Shown: positions 8,976 through 19,843 of the stretch, one piece after another
Layout: each line of letters begins with the position of its first letter
Numbering within the stretch: position 1 is the first letter of the stretch
Source: Pseudobdellovibrionaceae bacterium
GTDB taxonomy: Bacteria > Bdellovibrionota > Bdellovibrionia > Bdellovibrionales > JAMPXM01
Reading direction: 5' to 3'
Assembly (NCBI GenBank): GCA_947462815.1
Contig: CANHQR010000002.1
Coordinates: forward strand, 62,001-126,000
Length of the DNA stretch: 64,000 nt
The notes under the pieces: model-generated
What the model saw: only the letters and a program-made list of their open reading frames with translations
Told to the model about the DNA's origin: nothing
The model's database searches: none
Program-made: the position numbers and the translations under genes

Positions 8976-11384
8976 ATGACTTATGATCACAAAAGCATCG
9001 ATGCAAAATGGCAGCGAAATTGGGAAGCAAAGCGAGCCTTTGAAGCTGAGGACCCTCGGAAATCGCAGAGCCGAAAACCGAAGTACTACGCTCTCGACAT
9101 GTTTCCCTACCCTTCGGGATATGGTCTCCACGTCGGACATCTCGCCTCTTACACTCCGACAGATGTGATCTCACGCTACAAACGGGCCCGCGGTTTCAAC
9201 GTCTTGCATCCGATGGGCTACGACTCTTTTGGTTTGCCAGCTGAGCAGTTTGCCATCCAAACCGGCATTCACCCCGCGGTGACGACGGACAAGGCCATCG
9301 AGGCCTTTCGTTCCACGCTCAAAACGATGGGCTACAGCTTTGATTGGTCGCGCGAAGTTTCGACTTGCGATCCCAATTTTTACAAGTGGACGCAGTTCAT
9401 TTTCACCAAGCTTTTTGAGCGAGGGCTCGCCTATCAGAAGGAAGTTCCCGTCAACTGGTGCCCGGCGCTTCGCACTGTTTTGGCCAACGAAGAGGTCGTC
9501 GACGGCAAATCCGAGCGCGGAGGACATCCCGTCATTCGCGTACCCATGAAACAGTGGATGCTGAAGATTACCGACTATGCCGAGCGCTTACTCGCCGATC
9601 TCGACAAAGTGAATTGGCCCGAACGAACCAAAGAAGCGCAACGCAATTGGATTGGCAAAAGCGTGGGTGCCAACGCTCGCTTCAAAATTCAAGGTTTTCC
9701 CGCCGATGAATTGGAGATCTTCACAACTCGACCCGACACGCTGTTTGGCGTGACCTTCATGGTGATGTCGCCCGAGCATCCGCTGCTGTCGAAAATCGTG
9801 CCCGCTTCACACGCGAGCGCGGTGCAGGATTACCAGGCTCGTGCGGCTTCGAAACTCGAGGTCGAACGTAAGGCCGCAACGGAAAAGACGGGTGTTTTTA
9901 CGGGCGCCTATGCCCTGCACCCTTTCACGGGCCAACCCCTACCCATTTGGACAGCCGACTATGTCCTCATGGATTACGGAACGGGCGCGATCATGGCGGT
10001 CCCCGGACACGACGAGCGCGACTTTGAGTTTGCGCAGGCGTTTCAGCTCCCTGTTACTCGCGTGCTGGAGGGCGGCGATTTGCCGTGGACGGGCGAAGGC
10101 GCCTTGGTGAACTCCGAGTTTCTCAATGGTCTCAAGAAAGATCAGGCGATCGAACGAGCCATTCAAGAGCTCGAGTCCAAAGGGCTAGGCCGTCGAAACA
10201 TTCAGTACAAACTCCGCGATTGGTTGTTTTCTCGGCAGCGCTATTGGGGCGAGCCTTTTCCGATCGTGCACTTTTCTGACGCCAGCATGAAAGCCCTCCC
10301 GGTCAACGAATTGCCTGTGGTACTGCCCGAGGTTGCCGACTATCAGCCCAGCGAAAAGGGCGAAGCCCCGCTTGCGCGGAATGCCGCATGGGTTGAGTAC
10401 GTCGGCGCCGACGGGCGAAAAAGGCGACGTGAGACCGATACCATGCCGGGCTCTGCGGGCTCGAGCTGGTACTTTCTACGCTACTGCGATCCGCACAACG
10501 ACGAGAGCTTCTGCGATTTCGAAGTGCAAAAGTATTGGATGCCCGTCGATCTCTACGTCGGCGGCGCCGAGCACACCGTAGGTCATTTGCTCTACTCGCG
10601 TTTTTGGCAAAAGGTGCTCTTTGATGCGGGTCTGGTCACGCATGACGAACCCTTTCAAAAACTCGCCCACCAGGGCGTGATTTTGGGTCCCGACGGCGAG
10701 CGCATGTCGAAGTCGCGCGGTAACGTCATCAACCCCGATTCTGTTCGCGAACAGTACGGAGCCGACGTGGTTCGCACCTTCGTGATGTTCTTGGGACCCA
10801 TGGAGGCCGACAAACCCTGGCAAGAGACCGGAATCGGCGGTGTTCAGCGATTCCTGGACCGCGTTTGGCGGGCTGCGATCGATGAGAGCGGCGCCTGCGT
10901 GGCTTCGGATGAAGCTCTCCCGGGGGATCTCAACAAACTTCTCCACAAGACGATCAAAAAGGTCACCGAGGATCTCGAGTCGATGAGCTTCAACACCGCG
11001 ATCTCCGCGATGATGATTCTGCTGAACGAAGTCTATAAGACCAACTGCAGGTCCAAACGCGTCCTGATGCCGCTGGTGCAACTCCTGGCGCCCTTTGCAC
11101 CGCATGTGAGCGAGGAACTTTGGGAGCGCATGGGCGGCCAGGGTTTGGTGGCGTTGGCGGCTTGGCCGAGCTTTGATTCGGCTTTGACTGTGGACTCCGT
11201 CGTCACTATAGGGGTTCAGGTCAATGGCAGAGCTCGTGGCGCGATCGAAATCGCCGTGGATGCATCAGAAGGAGACGCCGTCGCGGCGGCTCTGAAGCTG
11301 ACGACGGTCACGAACGCACTTTCTGGGCGTCAGCCTTCGAAAGTTATTTACAGAGCCGGAAAGATTCTTAATCTCATTGGTTAA
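8976..11384 (+). CDS. leuS: Leucine--tRNA ligase
   Basis: FPYPSGYGLHVGH, class I signature, GERMSKSRGNVINPD. Confidence 0.97.
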   Translation: MTYDHKSIDAKWQRNWEAKRAFEAEDPRKSQSRKPKYYALDMFPYPSGYGLHVGHLASYTPTDVISRYKRARGFNVLHPMGYDSFGLPAEQFAIQTGIHPAVTTDKAIEAFRSTLKTMGYSFDWSREVSTCDPNFYKWTQFIFTKLFERGLAYQKEVPVNWCPALRTVLANEEVVDGKSERGGHPVIRVPMKQWMLKITDYAERLLADLDKVNWPERTKEAQRNWIGKSVGANARFKIQGFPADELEIFTTRPDTLFGVTFMVMSPEHPLLSKIVPASHASAVQDYQARAASKLEVERKAATEKTGVFTGAYALHPFTGQPLPIWTADYVLMDYGTGAIMAVPGHDERDFEFAQAFQLPVTRVLEGGDLPWTGEGALVNSEFLNGLKKDQAIERAIQELESKGLGRRNIQYKLRDWLFSRQRYWGEPFPIVHFSDASMKALPVNELPVVLPEVADYQPSEKGEAPLARNAAWVEYVGADGRKRRRETDTMPGSAGSSWYFLRYCDPHNDESFCDFEVQKYWMPVDLYVGGAEHTVGHLLYSRFWQKVLFDAGLVTHDEPFQKLAHQGVILGPDGERMSKSRGNVINPDSVREQYGADVVRTFVMFLGPMEADKPWQETGIGGVQRFLDRVWRAAIDESGACVASDEALPGDLNKLLHKTIKKVTEDLESMSFNTAISAMMILLNEVYKTNCRSKRVLMPLVQLLAPFAPHVSEELWERMGGQGLVALAAWPSFDSALTVDSVVTIGVQVNGRARGAIEIAVDASEGDAVAAALKLTTVTNALSGRQPSKVIYRAGKILNLIG

Positions 11385-11422
11385 GAGAACTCAGCAGACT
11401 GGTTCGCAAACGCTGCATTTCT

Positions 11423-11441
11423 CCTCGGCCTCAGGCCGAGG
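11423..11441. terminator. GC-rich hairpin between leuS and speA (terminator-like, no U-run)
   Basis: CCTCGGCC tca GGCCGAGG perfect 8-bp stem. Confidence 0.4.
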
Positions 11442-11462
11442 ACATTATGAGGGCCGCACACG

Positions 11463-13415
11463 ATGAAAGGTGAGATGCTCCGAGGAGACGTCCCCGCCCA
11501 AACTGGCACATGGTCCACGGAAAAAAGCAAAGAGCTCTACGGCGTCGGCCTGTGGGGCTCGAATTTTTTTGACGTGAACGACAAAGGCAACATCGTTGTG
11601 ACCCCCAGTGGTCCGACGGGCCCCAGCGTCGATCTCTTGGAACTCACGCAGGATCTGCAGGAGCGCGGCATTCGCGTTCCCATGCTGATCCGCTTTCCTG
11701 ACATCACCAAGTCGCGCGTGGAGCTGCTCTCAGGTTGCTTCAAAAAGTCCATCGAGGACGCGGGCTACAAAGGTGCCTATCGCGGCGTCTATCCGATCAA
11801 AGTGAACCAGCAGAAACATTTGGTTCAAGAGCTCATCAAGTTTGGTCAAGGCTCGGCCTTGGGTCTTGAGGCTGGCTCGAAGCCCGAGCTGCTGGTGGTC
11901 TTGGCCATGATGGGAACGGCGGACGCTCTCATCATTTGCAACGGCTTCAAGGACCAAGAGTATATCGAGACCGCGATTCTCTCGCAAAAGCTCGGTCGCA
12001 ACACCATCATTGTGGTAGATCGCATGTCCGAGCTCCCGATGATTATCGAGGCCGCCAAGAAGTTCTCGATTTTGCCGAAGATCGGCTTGCGTGCGAAACT
12101 CCACACAAAGGGCGCGGGCAAATGGATAGATTCTTCAGGCGATCGCTCGAAGTTCGGCCTTTCGGCTCTTGAAATTGTGGAAGCCGTGGAGCTGCTCCGC
12201 AAAGAGAACATGCTCGAAGCTCTCGAGCTTCTGCATTTCCACATTGGCTCGCAAATTCCGTCGATCTCCTGCGTGAAGGGCTCCCTGAAAGAAGGCGCAC
12301 GCTTCTATACCGAACTTCATGCGATGGGCGCTCGACTTAAGTACTTGGATGTCGGCGGTGGCCTCGGCGTTGATTATGACGGGTCCGGATCGAGCGACTC
12401 GTCGATCAATTACTCTGAGCAAGAGTACGCGAACGACGTCATCTCCATCGTGCAGAGTGTCTGCGATGAGCGCGGCACACCCCATCCGAACATCGTCACG
12501 GAGTGCGGTCGCGCGCTGGTCGCGCATCATTCGGTTCTGGTGTTCAACGTCTTGGGTATCAACGAGCTGAAGAAATCCGCGCCGTCTTTCGTCGCGACAA
12601 AAGACGATCACCGCGTCATCCAAGACTTAGTCTACATGCTCGAGCAGTTGAACGATAACAACCTGCACGAGTTCTATCATGACGTCGTTCACATCAAAGA
12701 AACCATACTTCAGCTGTTCACCTTCGGCGTCTTGTCGCTCAGTCAGCGCGCCAAAGCGGAGAATTTGTGTTGGGTATTGCTGACACGCATGGAACAGATC
12801 GCGTGCAAGCATCCCGATGCTGAAGATTTGGCGAAGGCGCTGCGCGAGACTTTGTCGGACACTTACTTCTGCAATTTTTCCGTTTTTCAATCGATGCCCG
12901 ACTCTTGGGCCGTCGGTCAGCTCTTCCCTGTCCTGCCGATTCATCGTCTGCTCGAAGAGCCCACTCGCCGAGCGATCATGGTCGACCTCACTTGCGATAG
13001 CGACGGCAAGATCGGCCAGTTCATCGATAACTCCATGGGAAGCGGCGTGAAGGCAAAGAAGACAGGCCTTGAAGTGCACGAGTACGACGGCCGCCCCTAC
13101 TACATGGGGGTGTTCTTGGTCGGTGCTTATCAAGAGATTCTGGGCGACTTGCACAACCTGTTCGGCGACACGGATGCTGTTCACATCACTGTCTCTAACG
13201 CGGGCTACACCGTCGATGAAGTGGTCGAAGGCGACACGGTCACGGAAGTGCTGAGCTGGGTGCAGTACAATCGCGCCGAGCTGATTGAATCGATTCGGCG
13301 CGCGAGCGAAGAATCCATCGCGCGCGGCTCGCTCACCAAGAACGAAGCCAAAGCGCTGATGAAGCACTACGAAGAAGGGTTGTCGGGTTACACCTACCTC
13401 GAAGATCCCGAGTGA
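11463..13415 (+). CDS. speA: Biosynthetic arginine decarboxylase
   Basis: GVYPIKVNQQKHLVQELI..., LHFHIGSQI, LDVGGGLGVDYDGS; 650 aa. Confidence 0.95.
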   Translation: MKGEMLRGDVPAQTGTWSTEKSKELYGVGLWGSNFFDVNDKGNIVVTPSGPTGPSVDLLELTQDLQERGIRVPMLIRFPDITKSRVELLSGCFKKSIEDAGYKGAYRGVYPIKVNQQKHLVQELIKFGQGSALGLEAGSKPELLVVLAMMGTADALIICNGFKDQEYIETAILSQKLGRNTIIVVDRMSELPMIIEAAKKFSILPKIGLRAKLHTKGAGKWIDSSGDRSKFGLSALEIVEAVELLRKENMLEALELLHFHIGSQIPSISCVKGSLKEGARFYTELHAMGARLKYLDVGGGLGVDYDGSGSSDSSINYSEQEYANDVISIVQSVCDERGTPHPNIVTECGRALVAHHSVLVFNVLGINELKKSAPSFVATKDDHRVIQDLVYMLEQLNDNNLHEFYHDVVHIKETILQLFTFGVLSLSQRAKAENLCWVLLTRMEQIACKHPDAEDLAKALRETLSDTYFCNFSVFQSMPDSWAVGQLFPVLPIHRLLEEPTRRAIMVDLTCDSDGKIGQFIDNSMGSGVKAKKTGLEVHEYDGRPYYMGVFLVGAYQEILGDLHNLFGDTDAVHITVSNAGYTVDEVVEGDTVTEVLSWVQYNRAELIESIRRASEESIARGSLTKNEAKALMKHYEEGLSGYTYLEDPE

Positions 13416-13681
13416 TGAGTCGCGACGCTTTGAGGCCGGACGTGAAGCCCGGCCTCTACCGCCACTACAAGGGCAAAACGTATCAAGTCTTGGAAGTGGC
13501 TCGCCACAGCGAGACGCTGGATTGGTACGTCGTGTATCGCTGCCTCTATCCCAATGATTTGGCTGAGCTTTGGATTCGTCCCGCCTCCATGTTCGTGGAG
13601 TCGGTGACCGTGGAGGGCGCGGTTCAGCCACGCTTTGCTTTCATTTCCTCGGACACTGGCTCGACCTCAACGAGGATTTGA
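13412..13681 (+). CDS. DUF1653 domain protein
   Basis: PGLYRHYKGKTYQVLEVARHSETLDWYVVYRCLY...LWIRPASMF; ATGA overlap with speA. Confidence 0.9.
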   Translation: MMSRDALRPDVKPGLYRHYKGKTYQVLEVARHSETLDWYVVYRCLYPNDLAELWIRPASMFVESVTVEGAVQPRFAFISSDTGSTSTRI

Positions 13682-13697
13682 GCGACACTACGTCTCT

Positions 13698-14858
13698 ATG
13701 AAAAAGATCTTGCTACTTGGATCCGGAGAACTCGGCAAAGAACTCACGATCTCACTGAAGCGCCTTGGGCAATATGTCGTCGCTGTCGATCGCTATGCGG
13801 GCGCACCGGCGATGCAAGTGGCGGACGCCTTCGAGGTGATCAATATGCTGGATGGCGCAGCCATCGAAGCTTTGGTGAAAAAGCATCAACCCGATCTCAT
13901 CGTTCCCGAGGTTGAAGCCATCCGAACTGAAAAGCTGATCGAGCTTGAGGCACGGGGCTCACGCGTCATTCCCTGCGCCGAAGCCGCGCATCTGACCATG
14001 AACCGCCACGCGATTCGCGATGTGGCGGCCCGTGAACTGAAAGTCAAAACTGCGCGCTTCGCCTACGCCACTCGAGGCGATGAGCTGCAGCGCGAGGCCG
14101 ACGCCATCGGCTATCCCGTCGTGGTGAAACCCGTGATGTCATCGTCCGGCAAGGGCCAATCCGTCGTAAAACGCGCCGCCGACATCGAGGCTGCGTGGAA
14201 TTACGCCTGCGACAACATGCGTGGCGACCAACGCAAAGTGATCGTCGAAGAGTTCATTCACTTCGATCTTGAAATCACCTTGCTCACTTTGCGCTTGGCC
14301 AACGGTCGCACAGTGTTCTGCGATCCGATCGGGCACCGCCAAGAGCGCGGCGACTATCGCGAGTCCTGGATGCCGGCAAAAATGAAACCCGCGCAACTGA
14401 AACGCGCGCAAGCCATGGCGAAGAAGGTGACCGCGCGTCTGGGCGGTGTCGGTATCTTTGGCGTCGAATTCTTCATCGCCCGCGACGGCGAGGTATATTT
14501 TTCAGAACTTTCGCCGCGCCCTCACGACACCGGCATGGTGACGTTGATTTCCCAAGATCTCTCCGAGTTCGACTTACACGCGCGAGCCATCTTGGGGCTT
14601 CCAGTGCCTGGTATAAAGAGTTACGGACCATCAGCCTCGGCCGTCGTATTGGCCGACCGGGAGATTGCGCGACCGCAAGTGAGCGGTGTGGAAAAAGCGA
14701 TGGCCATCGCCGATGTGGACGTGCGGGTTTTCGGCAAACCCGAAGCTCATCCCTATCGCCGTATGGCGGTGAGTTTGGCGCGAGGAATGAACGTCGATGA
14801 GGCGCGAAAGAAAGCAAGGCGCGCAGCCAAGCTCATGAAGGTCGGGGAAGTTCGTTGA
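13698..14858 (+). CDS. purT: Formate-dependent phosphoribosylglycinamide formyltransferase
   Basis: KKILLLGSGELGKELTISLKRLG, VVKPVMSSSGKGQS, ELSPRPHDTGMVT. Confidence 0.95.
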   Translation: MKKILLLGSGELGKELTISLKRLGQYVVAVDRYAGAPAMQVADAFEVINMLDGAAIEALVKKHQPDLIVPEVEAIRTEKLIELEARGSRVIPCAEAAHLTMNRHAIRDVAARELKVKTARFAYATRGDELQREADAIGYPVVVKPVMSSSGKGQSVVKRAADIEAAWNYACDNMRGDQRKVIVEEFIHFDLEITLLTLRLANGRTVFCDPIGHRQERGDYRESWMPAKMKPAQLKRAQAMAKKVTARLGGVGIFGVEFFIARDGEVYFSELSPRPHDTGMVTLISQDLSEFDLHARAILGLPVPGIKSYGPSASAVVLADREIARPQVSGVEKAMAIADVDVRVFGKPEAHPYRRMAVSLARGMNVDEARKKARRAAKLMKVGEVR

Positions 14859-14877
14859 TCGAAGTTAATCAAAAAGA

Positions 14878-15609
14878 TCAGCGGAGAAACTGCCCGAAAT
14901 CTGCCGTGAGTTTGGTGAAGATCTTCGTCTCGCCGGCGAGCTGGGCGCGAAGCCGTGCCTCGTAGAGCCCGTAATCATCTTTTTGTTCACTCACTTCCGC
15001 GGTATCAGAGTAGATGCCGCTGAAGGGCACGACTCCGCTTCGCGTATCCATAGCGAAGGCCTCAAGCACCACCAGGGCCTTAGCTTGGTTTTTTTCAAAC
15101 ATTCGATAGCGTGAATCCGTGATCGATGCGGACTTCAGGACCAACACCATGTCGGCTTGCACCAGGACTGCCGCTGTACGAAGTGACTGATAAGTCACCT
15201 TAGCACCGACGAGAGTTTCCGGAACCGGAATGACCCGCTTCACTTTGGGCAGCGCCTCGATCGACTTGTAGAGCGAGGCCACTCCCGCATCGTCAAATGG
15301 ACGAAACGGCATAAAGCCGCCGCCCTCATCAAGGCGGATGACCGCAACACTCACCGACTTTGGCAGCTCGACGCGGCTGCTGAGAACTTTTTGAATGGCC
15401 GCTTCGGAAAAACCTTCAGCACCCATCAAGGATTGCGAGAGCTGCGGACGACTTCGCTCTGACTCCTGGTCCAGGACCGACATGGGCTTTTGACCGATCG
15501 TGGAATAGCTCGCGCACGCAGCGAGAGCCAACATGGAGGGCGACAGGAGCAGGGCACGAATTGCATTTCTCATGTCGCTCATTCGAGCCGCGGAGAGTTC
15601 AAAAGTCAA
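14878..15609 (-). CDS. Lipoprotein, hypothetical
   Basis: Signal and lipobox ALAAC; overlaps upstream peptidase gene. Internal starts possible. Confidence 0.7.
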   Translation of the reverse strand: MTFELSAARMSDMRNAIRALLLSPSMLALAACASYSTIGQKPMSVLDQESERSRPQLSQSLMGAEGFSEAAIQKVLSSRVELPKSVSVAVIRLDEGGGFMPFRPFDDAGVASLYKSIEALPKVKRVIPVPETLVGAKVTYQSLRTAAVLVQADMVLVLKSASITDSRYRMFEKNQAKALVVLEAFAMDTRSGVVPFSGIYSDTAEVSEQKDDYGLYEARLRAQLAGETKIFTKLTADFGQFLR

Positions 15610-17641
15610 AGCTGAGCGGACTATTCAAAACCGGCCAGCTCAATTTCAACGGCACATTGCGACTGCCCGTCTCGAGCGCGACAGCGCCTTGGCGACCGTA
15701 ACGTGCAAAGCGGCGCGCTAGATCTCGAGTTTGGTTCGCGCGAATCCAGACCCAAACTTGGCCTTGCGAATCTTTGGCGGCAAAGAAGAAGGTGTGCTTG
15801 GACTTGTCCAAACTCTGTCCGTTCACCTGAATCTCCGTCGACATGAACTTCACACCGTAGGGCTTGAGCCAGGATGCAAAGAGATTTTCGAAGTCTGGAT
15901 GCTCACCCACGAGAAGATTCGCCCGGCCCGGGCGAGACGAGAGGCTGCCGCCACTTATGTGCGTCGGGCGCAGATCAATTTCCGACTCGATGAGGCTGGA
16001 AAGCTCGCCCACAAAGCCCGTCGCGTTGGCAACACTCAAGGAGGAAATCACATCGATCGATTTTGCGCCAAACAGGCCCGACAAGGAGGCCGGCCGTTCA
16101 GCGTCTTGCAACACACGGAAAACTTCAAATTCCGCATCCACGTCGACTCCCGCGATTCCTTCCGTCGCCGACCAACAAGCTTCTGTGGCGCTCGAAGGTG
16201 CCAGCGCTTGAATTCTTCTCTCGGTGCGACCTGATTTCATACGCAAGCGTACCGGCACATCGAGAGATGAGAGGCCTGAGGACTGAAGCTTGAGACAGAC
16301 TTCGCGCTCGCTCACCCGGCGAGGCGAAGAGGCCGCTAAAGACACGGCTCCCAAACCATCGAGCCAATGCACAAAGAATTCGCGAAGGTCTTTGGAGGTC
16401 ACCGCTTCGAAGGCTTGTCGAAGGTCTTCCCAATTCGCACGCCGTCCGAGGTGATCTCGATAAAACTTCTGTAGACCTTGCTCAAACGCCAGGTCGCCCA
16501 ACTTCACCCGCAACATGTGGAAAACCAGCATGCCTTTGCCGTAACCCACAGCCTGAGTGGCCGAAGAGTGGCGGCCACGAAATCGGCGGAGCGGAAAGTC
16601 TTTGCCGGTCGCGACGTAATCCAAAAAGTCGCTCAAGGTTTGTCGACGATATTCAGCCGCATCACCCGCGGCCTCGCGCTGCCAGTGGTCGGCCATATAG
16701 GTGGTGAGACCCTCGCACCAATTGCCACCCGACTCCTCGACATAAACCGAGTTTCCCCACCAGTTGTGAAGAACCTCGTGCGGTAGAGAACTCGTCAGCA
16801 GGAAGGGCAGGCGGATCACGCTCGGGCCAAGGAGCGCGAAGGAGGGCATGCCGTAACCCGTCTCCCAAGCGTTTTCGATGACAGCGAACTGGCTGTAAGG
16901 ATACTCACCAATGGTTTTGATGTAGTGATCTAAATAGCGAGGCAGAGTCTGCAAGAAGTTATGCGCCAGCGTTGGGTCGGGCTGACGCAACCAAACGGAA
17001 AGCTGAATGTTGCCGTGCTGAACTTCGGTGACGTGAAATTCGCCCGCGACAAGGTCCAAACCCTCTTGCGGCAAAGCCTCGCTGAAGCTGAACTGCAACT
17101 CGCCTGTCGACACAGGCTGAGCACCACGCCCTCCAACCGCATGCACTCGCCACGGTCCCGGAACTCGCAAGTCCACATTCACACGATGCGGTTCGAGCGG
17201 TTTCGGATACCAAGCCGACGAACCGAACATCACAGCCCCGAGTTCATTGATGAAGCCTGACGAATCGCCATCACTCGGGTCATCGCGAAGCGGCGTGGTA
17301 AACTCAAAGCTCAACTCCGGAATCGCCTGAAAGGCCTCGATCTGCCAGATCTGCAGGCTCGGCGTTTTGCGAAGCGGCGACAATATGGCCTGCGTACCGA
17401 CAAGCTTCAATTCCATGTCCGGATGGGCCTCGATTTGAACTTGAGCCCCAGCTGGGAGGCCCTTCAACCAGCGAAGCTGACCCTTGACCTCTTGAGAGGC
17501 CGGCTGAATTTGGGCGTCAATCCAAATTTCTTGGGCTTGCGCCGGCCGAGGCCAGAGCAGAAGCGCGCCAAGAGCGAGCGACAAAACGCCCGCCGCAATG
17601 GCAACGCCGATCTTAACGAACTTCTCATTTGCGTGGATCAT
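15599..17641 (-). CDS. M1-family-like zinc metallopeptidase
   Basis: HEVLHNWWGNSVYVEESGGNWCEGLTTYMADHW (HEXXH...E); N-terminal signal segment. Confidence 0.87.
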   Translation of the reverse strand: MIHANEKFVKIGVAIAAGVLSLALGALLLWPRPAQAQEIWIDAQIQPASQEVKGQLRWLKGLPAGAQVQIEAHPDMELKLVGTQAILSPLRKTPSLQIWQIEAFQAIPELSFEFTTPLRDDPSDGDSSGFINELGAVMFGSSAWYPKPLEPHRVNVDLRVPGPWRVHAVGGRGAQPVSTGELQFSFSEALPQEGLDLVAGEFHVTEVQHGNIQLSVWLRQPDPTLAHNFLQTLPRYLDHYIKTIGEYPYSQFAVIENAWETGYGMPSFALLGPSVIRLPFLLTSSLPHEVLHNWWGNSVYVEESGGNWCEGLTTYMADHWQREAAGDAAEYRRQTLSDFLDYVATGKDFPLRRFRGRHSSATQAVGYGKGMLVFHMLRVKLGDLAFEQGLQKFYRDHLGRRANWEDLRQAFEAVTSKDLREFFVHWLDGLGAVSLAASSPRRVSEREVCLKLQSSGLSSLDVPVRLRMKSGRTERRIQALAPSSATEACWSATEGIAGVDVDAEFEVFRVLQDAERPASLSGLFGAKSIDVISSLSVANATGFVGELSSLIESEIDLRPTHISGGSLSSRPGRANLLVGEHPDFENLFASWLKPYGVKFMSTEIQVNGQSLDKSKHTFFFAAKDSQGQVWVWIRANQTRDLARRFARYGRQGAVALETGSRNVPLKLSWPVLNSPLSFDF

Positions 17642-18635
17642 AAGCGTCGCGAACGGCCGAACCGATCATGTTGAGAGCCGTCAACGTGAAGAACAAGGCC
17701 AGCGACGGAAACACGGCCAGCCACCATGCATGCTGGAAATGCTTTTGCGCCTGACCTAAAAGCTCGCCCCAAGAGGGCGTCGGTGGCGGCAAGCCAAAGC
17801 CGAGGTAATCGAGTGACGCCAGTCCCGTCACCCCACCCGCAATCATGAAGGGCGTGAGGGTGATCACCGGCGTGAGCGCGTTTGGCAAAATGTGTTTGAA
17901 GAGAATCTGCGGCGTGCTGGCACCCAAAGCTCGCGCGGCTTCGACAAATTCACGCTTTCGTAGTTTGAGGAACTCGGCTCGCGTGTAGAGCGACACACCG
18001 ACCCAGCCAAAAATCACCGTGAAGCCGGTCAAGATCCATACGGTCGGCGAAATGATCGAGGCCAAGATGATCAAGAGCATGAGCGTGGGTACGGACTCCC
18101 AAACTTCAATCACGCGTTGACCGACGATATCGAACCAGCCAGCGAAGTAGCCCATCATCGAGCCCAAGCCGATGCCGATCAACACGCAGAAAAACCAGAC
18201 CGCCACAGCGTAAGTCATCGAAAAGCGAAAGCCATAGATCAAACGAGCTGCCACGTCCCGACCGCTTTCGTCGGTGCCAAACCAGTTCTCAGAGGTCGGA
18301 GGTCCAGGGAGCACCTCAACTTTGGCGTTTCGCTCAAATGGGCCCCAAGCAATCATCGGCCAAACCACCGTGGCCCCAGTGAGATCAACCTGCTTCCAAT
18401 CCAAGACCACGCCTTCTAGACCCAGCTCTGACGGATGAGGATCACTCATTGCCGGGAAGAAGCTCGCACCATTGTATTTGACATAGAGAGGGCGAGAATT
18501 GGCCCACAATTCCGCAGTCGCCGAAAAGAAGGTCATGAGGATCAAAAACCAAATCCCGATAATCGCAGTCTTGTGCGCCTTAAATCGGCGCCAACGCTTG
18601 ATGGAGAGTTCGTTGCTGAGGCGTTTTTCAATCAT
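17625..18635 (-). CDS. Oligopeptide-type ABC transporter permease (OppC/YejE-like)
   Basis: BPD-transporter motif EAARALGASTPQILFKHILPNALTPVI. Confidence 0.92.
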   Translation of the reverse strand: MIEKRLSNELSIKRWRRFKAHKTAIIGIWFLILMTFFSATAELWANSRPLYVKYNGASFFPAMSDPHPSELGLEGVVLDWKQVDLTGATVVWPMIAWGPFERNAKVEVLPGPPTSENWFGTDESGRDVAARLIYGFRFSMTYAVAVWFFCVLIGIGLGSMMGYFAGWFDIVGQRVIEVWESVPTLMLLIILASIISPTVWILTGFTVIFGWVGVSLYTRAEFLKLRKREFVEAARALGASTPQILFKHILPNALTPVITLTPFMIAGGVTGLASLDYLGFGLPPPTPSWGELLGQAQKHFQHAWWLAVFPSLALFFTLTALNMIGSAVRDAYDPRK

Positions 18636-19672
18636 GTGAAATCAATCCTCGGGTCAACGACCACATAGAGAATGTCGACGAGGAGTCGGCCCGCCAAGAA
18701 CAACAAGCTCTGGAAAAAAATCAATCCCATCAGCACGTTGTAATCGCGAGCATTCGTCGAGGTCAGGGTGAGTAGACCCATGCCGTCGAGCGAGAAGATC
18801 GACTCGATGATGATGGAGCCAGCGAACATAACTGAGAGAATACCGCTCATGCCCGTGACGATGGGGATGAGCGCATTGCGAAGCGCGTGCTTCATGTAGA
18901 CTTTCTTTTCAGCCACACCTTTAGCGCGTGCCGTACGCACGTAATCGAGCTTAATCACATCGAGCATCGAGTTCTGCATGAGGATGGTGAGAAAAGTGAA
19001 GCTCCCCACCATATAGCAGGCCAAGGGTAAAACAGCGTGATGAATTCGCGCGAGGATTCGACCGAAAGTGTCGAGCTCGGCGTAGTTGTCCGGGTAGATC
19101 CCACCGAGTGGGAACCAGCCGAGCCAGTTCTCACCCGCCAAGAACAAGCGCAGAAGAATGCCGAGAATGAGAGGCGGGATCGAGTAGAGAATAAAGAGGA
19201 TCACACTCGACCCGATATCAAAGCGCGTCCCCGCTTTAAGAGCCTTGATGATCCCGAGAGGAACACAGACCAGATAAGTCAGGATGAGTCCCGTGATCCC
19301 GAACATCAGCGACACGGGCATCTTCTGGAGAATCACTTGGGTCACCGGCTCTTCGTACTTGAAGCTTGTTCCGAAATCCAAGCGCACCACGTTGCCCATC
19401 CAAATGATGTAGCGCTCATGGAGAGGCTTGTCGAAGCCGTACTGTTTCTTGAGAGCATCGAGAACTTCTTGCGAGACACCGGTCTCACCGCGCGCCGAAA
19501 GGCTGCCACCCGCCGCAGTACCGCTCCCCATCCCACCGCCCATTCGGATGGCTTGGAGCCGCTGCTCGATGGGTGAACCAGGTGCTAAGTTGATGATGAT
19601 GAAGCTCAAAAGCGTGATTCCGAACAAGGTCGGAATCATCAGGAGCAATCGTCGAAGAATGTAGATTCCCAC
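18632..19672 (-). CDS. Oligopeptide-type ABC transporter permease (OppB/YejB-like)
   Basis: Start taken as GTG at 19672 (SVGIYILRRLLLMIPTLFGITLLSF) after GGGGAG; YVRTARAKGVAEKKVYMKHALRNALIPIVT. Confidence 0.92.
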   Translation of the reverse strand: MGIYILRRLLLMIPTLFGITLLSFIIINLAPGSPIEQRLQAIRMGGGMGSGTAAGGSLSARGETGVSQEVLDALKKQYGFDKPLHERYIIWMGNVVRLDFGTSFKYEEPVTQVILQKMPVSLMFGITGLILTYLVCVPLGIIKALKAGTRFDIGSSVILFILYSIPPLILGILLRLFLAGENWLGWFPLGGIYPDNYAELDTFGRILARIHHAVLPLACYMVGSFTFLTILMQNSMLDVIKLDYVRTARAKGVAEKKVYMKHALRNALIPIVTGMSGILSVMFAGSIIIESIFSLDGMGLLTLTSTNARDYNVLMGLIFFQSLLFLAGRLLVDILYVVVDPRIDFT

Positions 19673-19697
19673 GCTGAGACTCTCCCCTTTTGTCTTA

Positions 19698-19759
19698 CCC
19701 CAACAAATGGCCCCAACAAATGGCCCACAAGCCGGCCCCAAAGACGGCCCAAAAAACGG
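19698..19759. repeat. ~12-nt tandem repeat array upstream of permease gene
   Basis: CCCCAACAAATGG/CCCCAACAAATGG/CCCACAAGCCGG/CCCCAAAGACGG/CCCAAAAAACGG. Confidence 0.85.
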
Positions 19760-19843
19760 AACGTCAGGCTTATCAAATCCGCAGTCGCCACTCAAGCCAT
19801 GGGCAGGGTTTCGGAGGGCTTGCCAGCAAAAATATGCTCAAAA

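Noticed and set aside
12627-13631. 334-aa minus-strand ORF
   Set aside because: Antisense shadow of speA/DUF1653; no recognisable motifs.
15599-17641. M1 peptidase zinc motif with apparent 17-residue rather than 18-residue spacing
   Set aside because: Probably a subfamily feature (GNWCEGLTTY in place of LWLNEGFATY), not evidence of inactivation.
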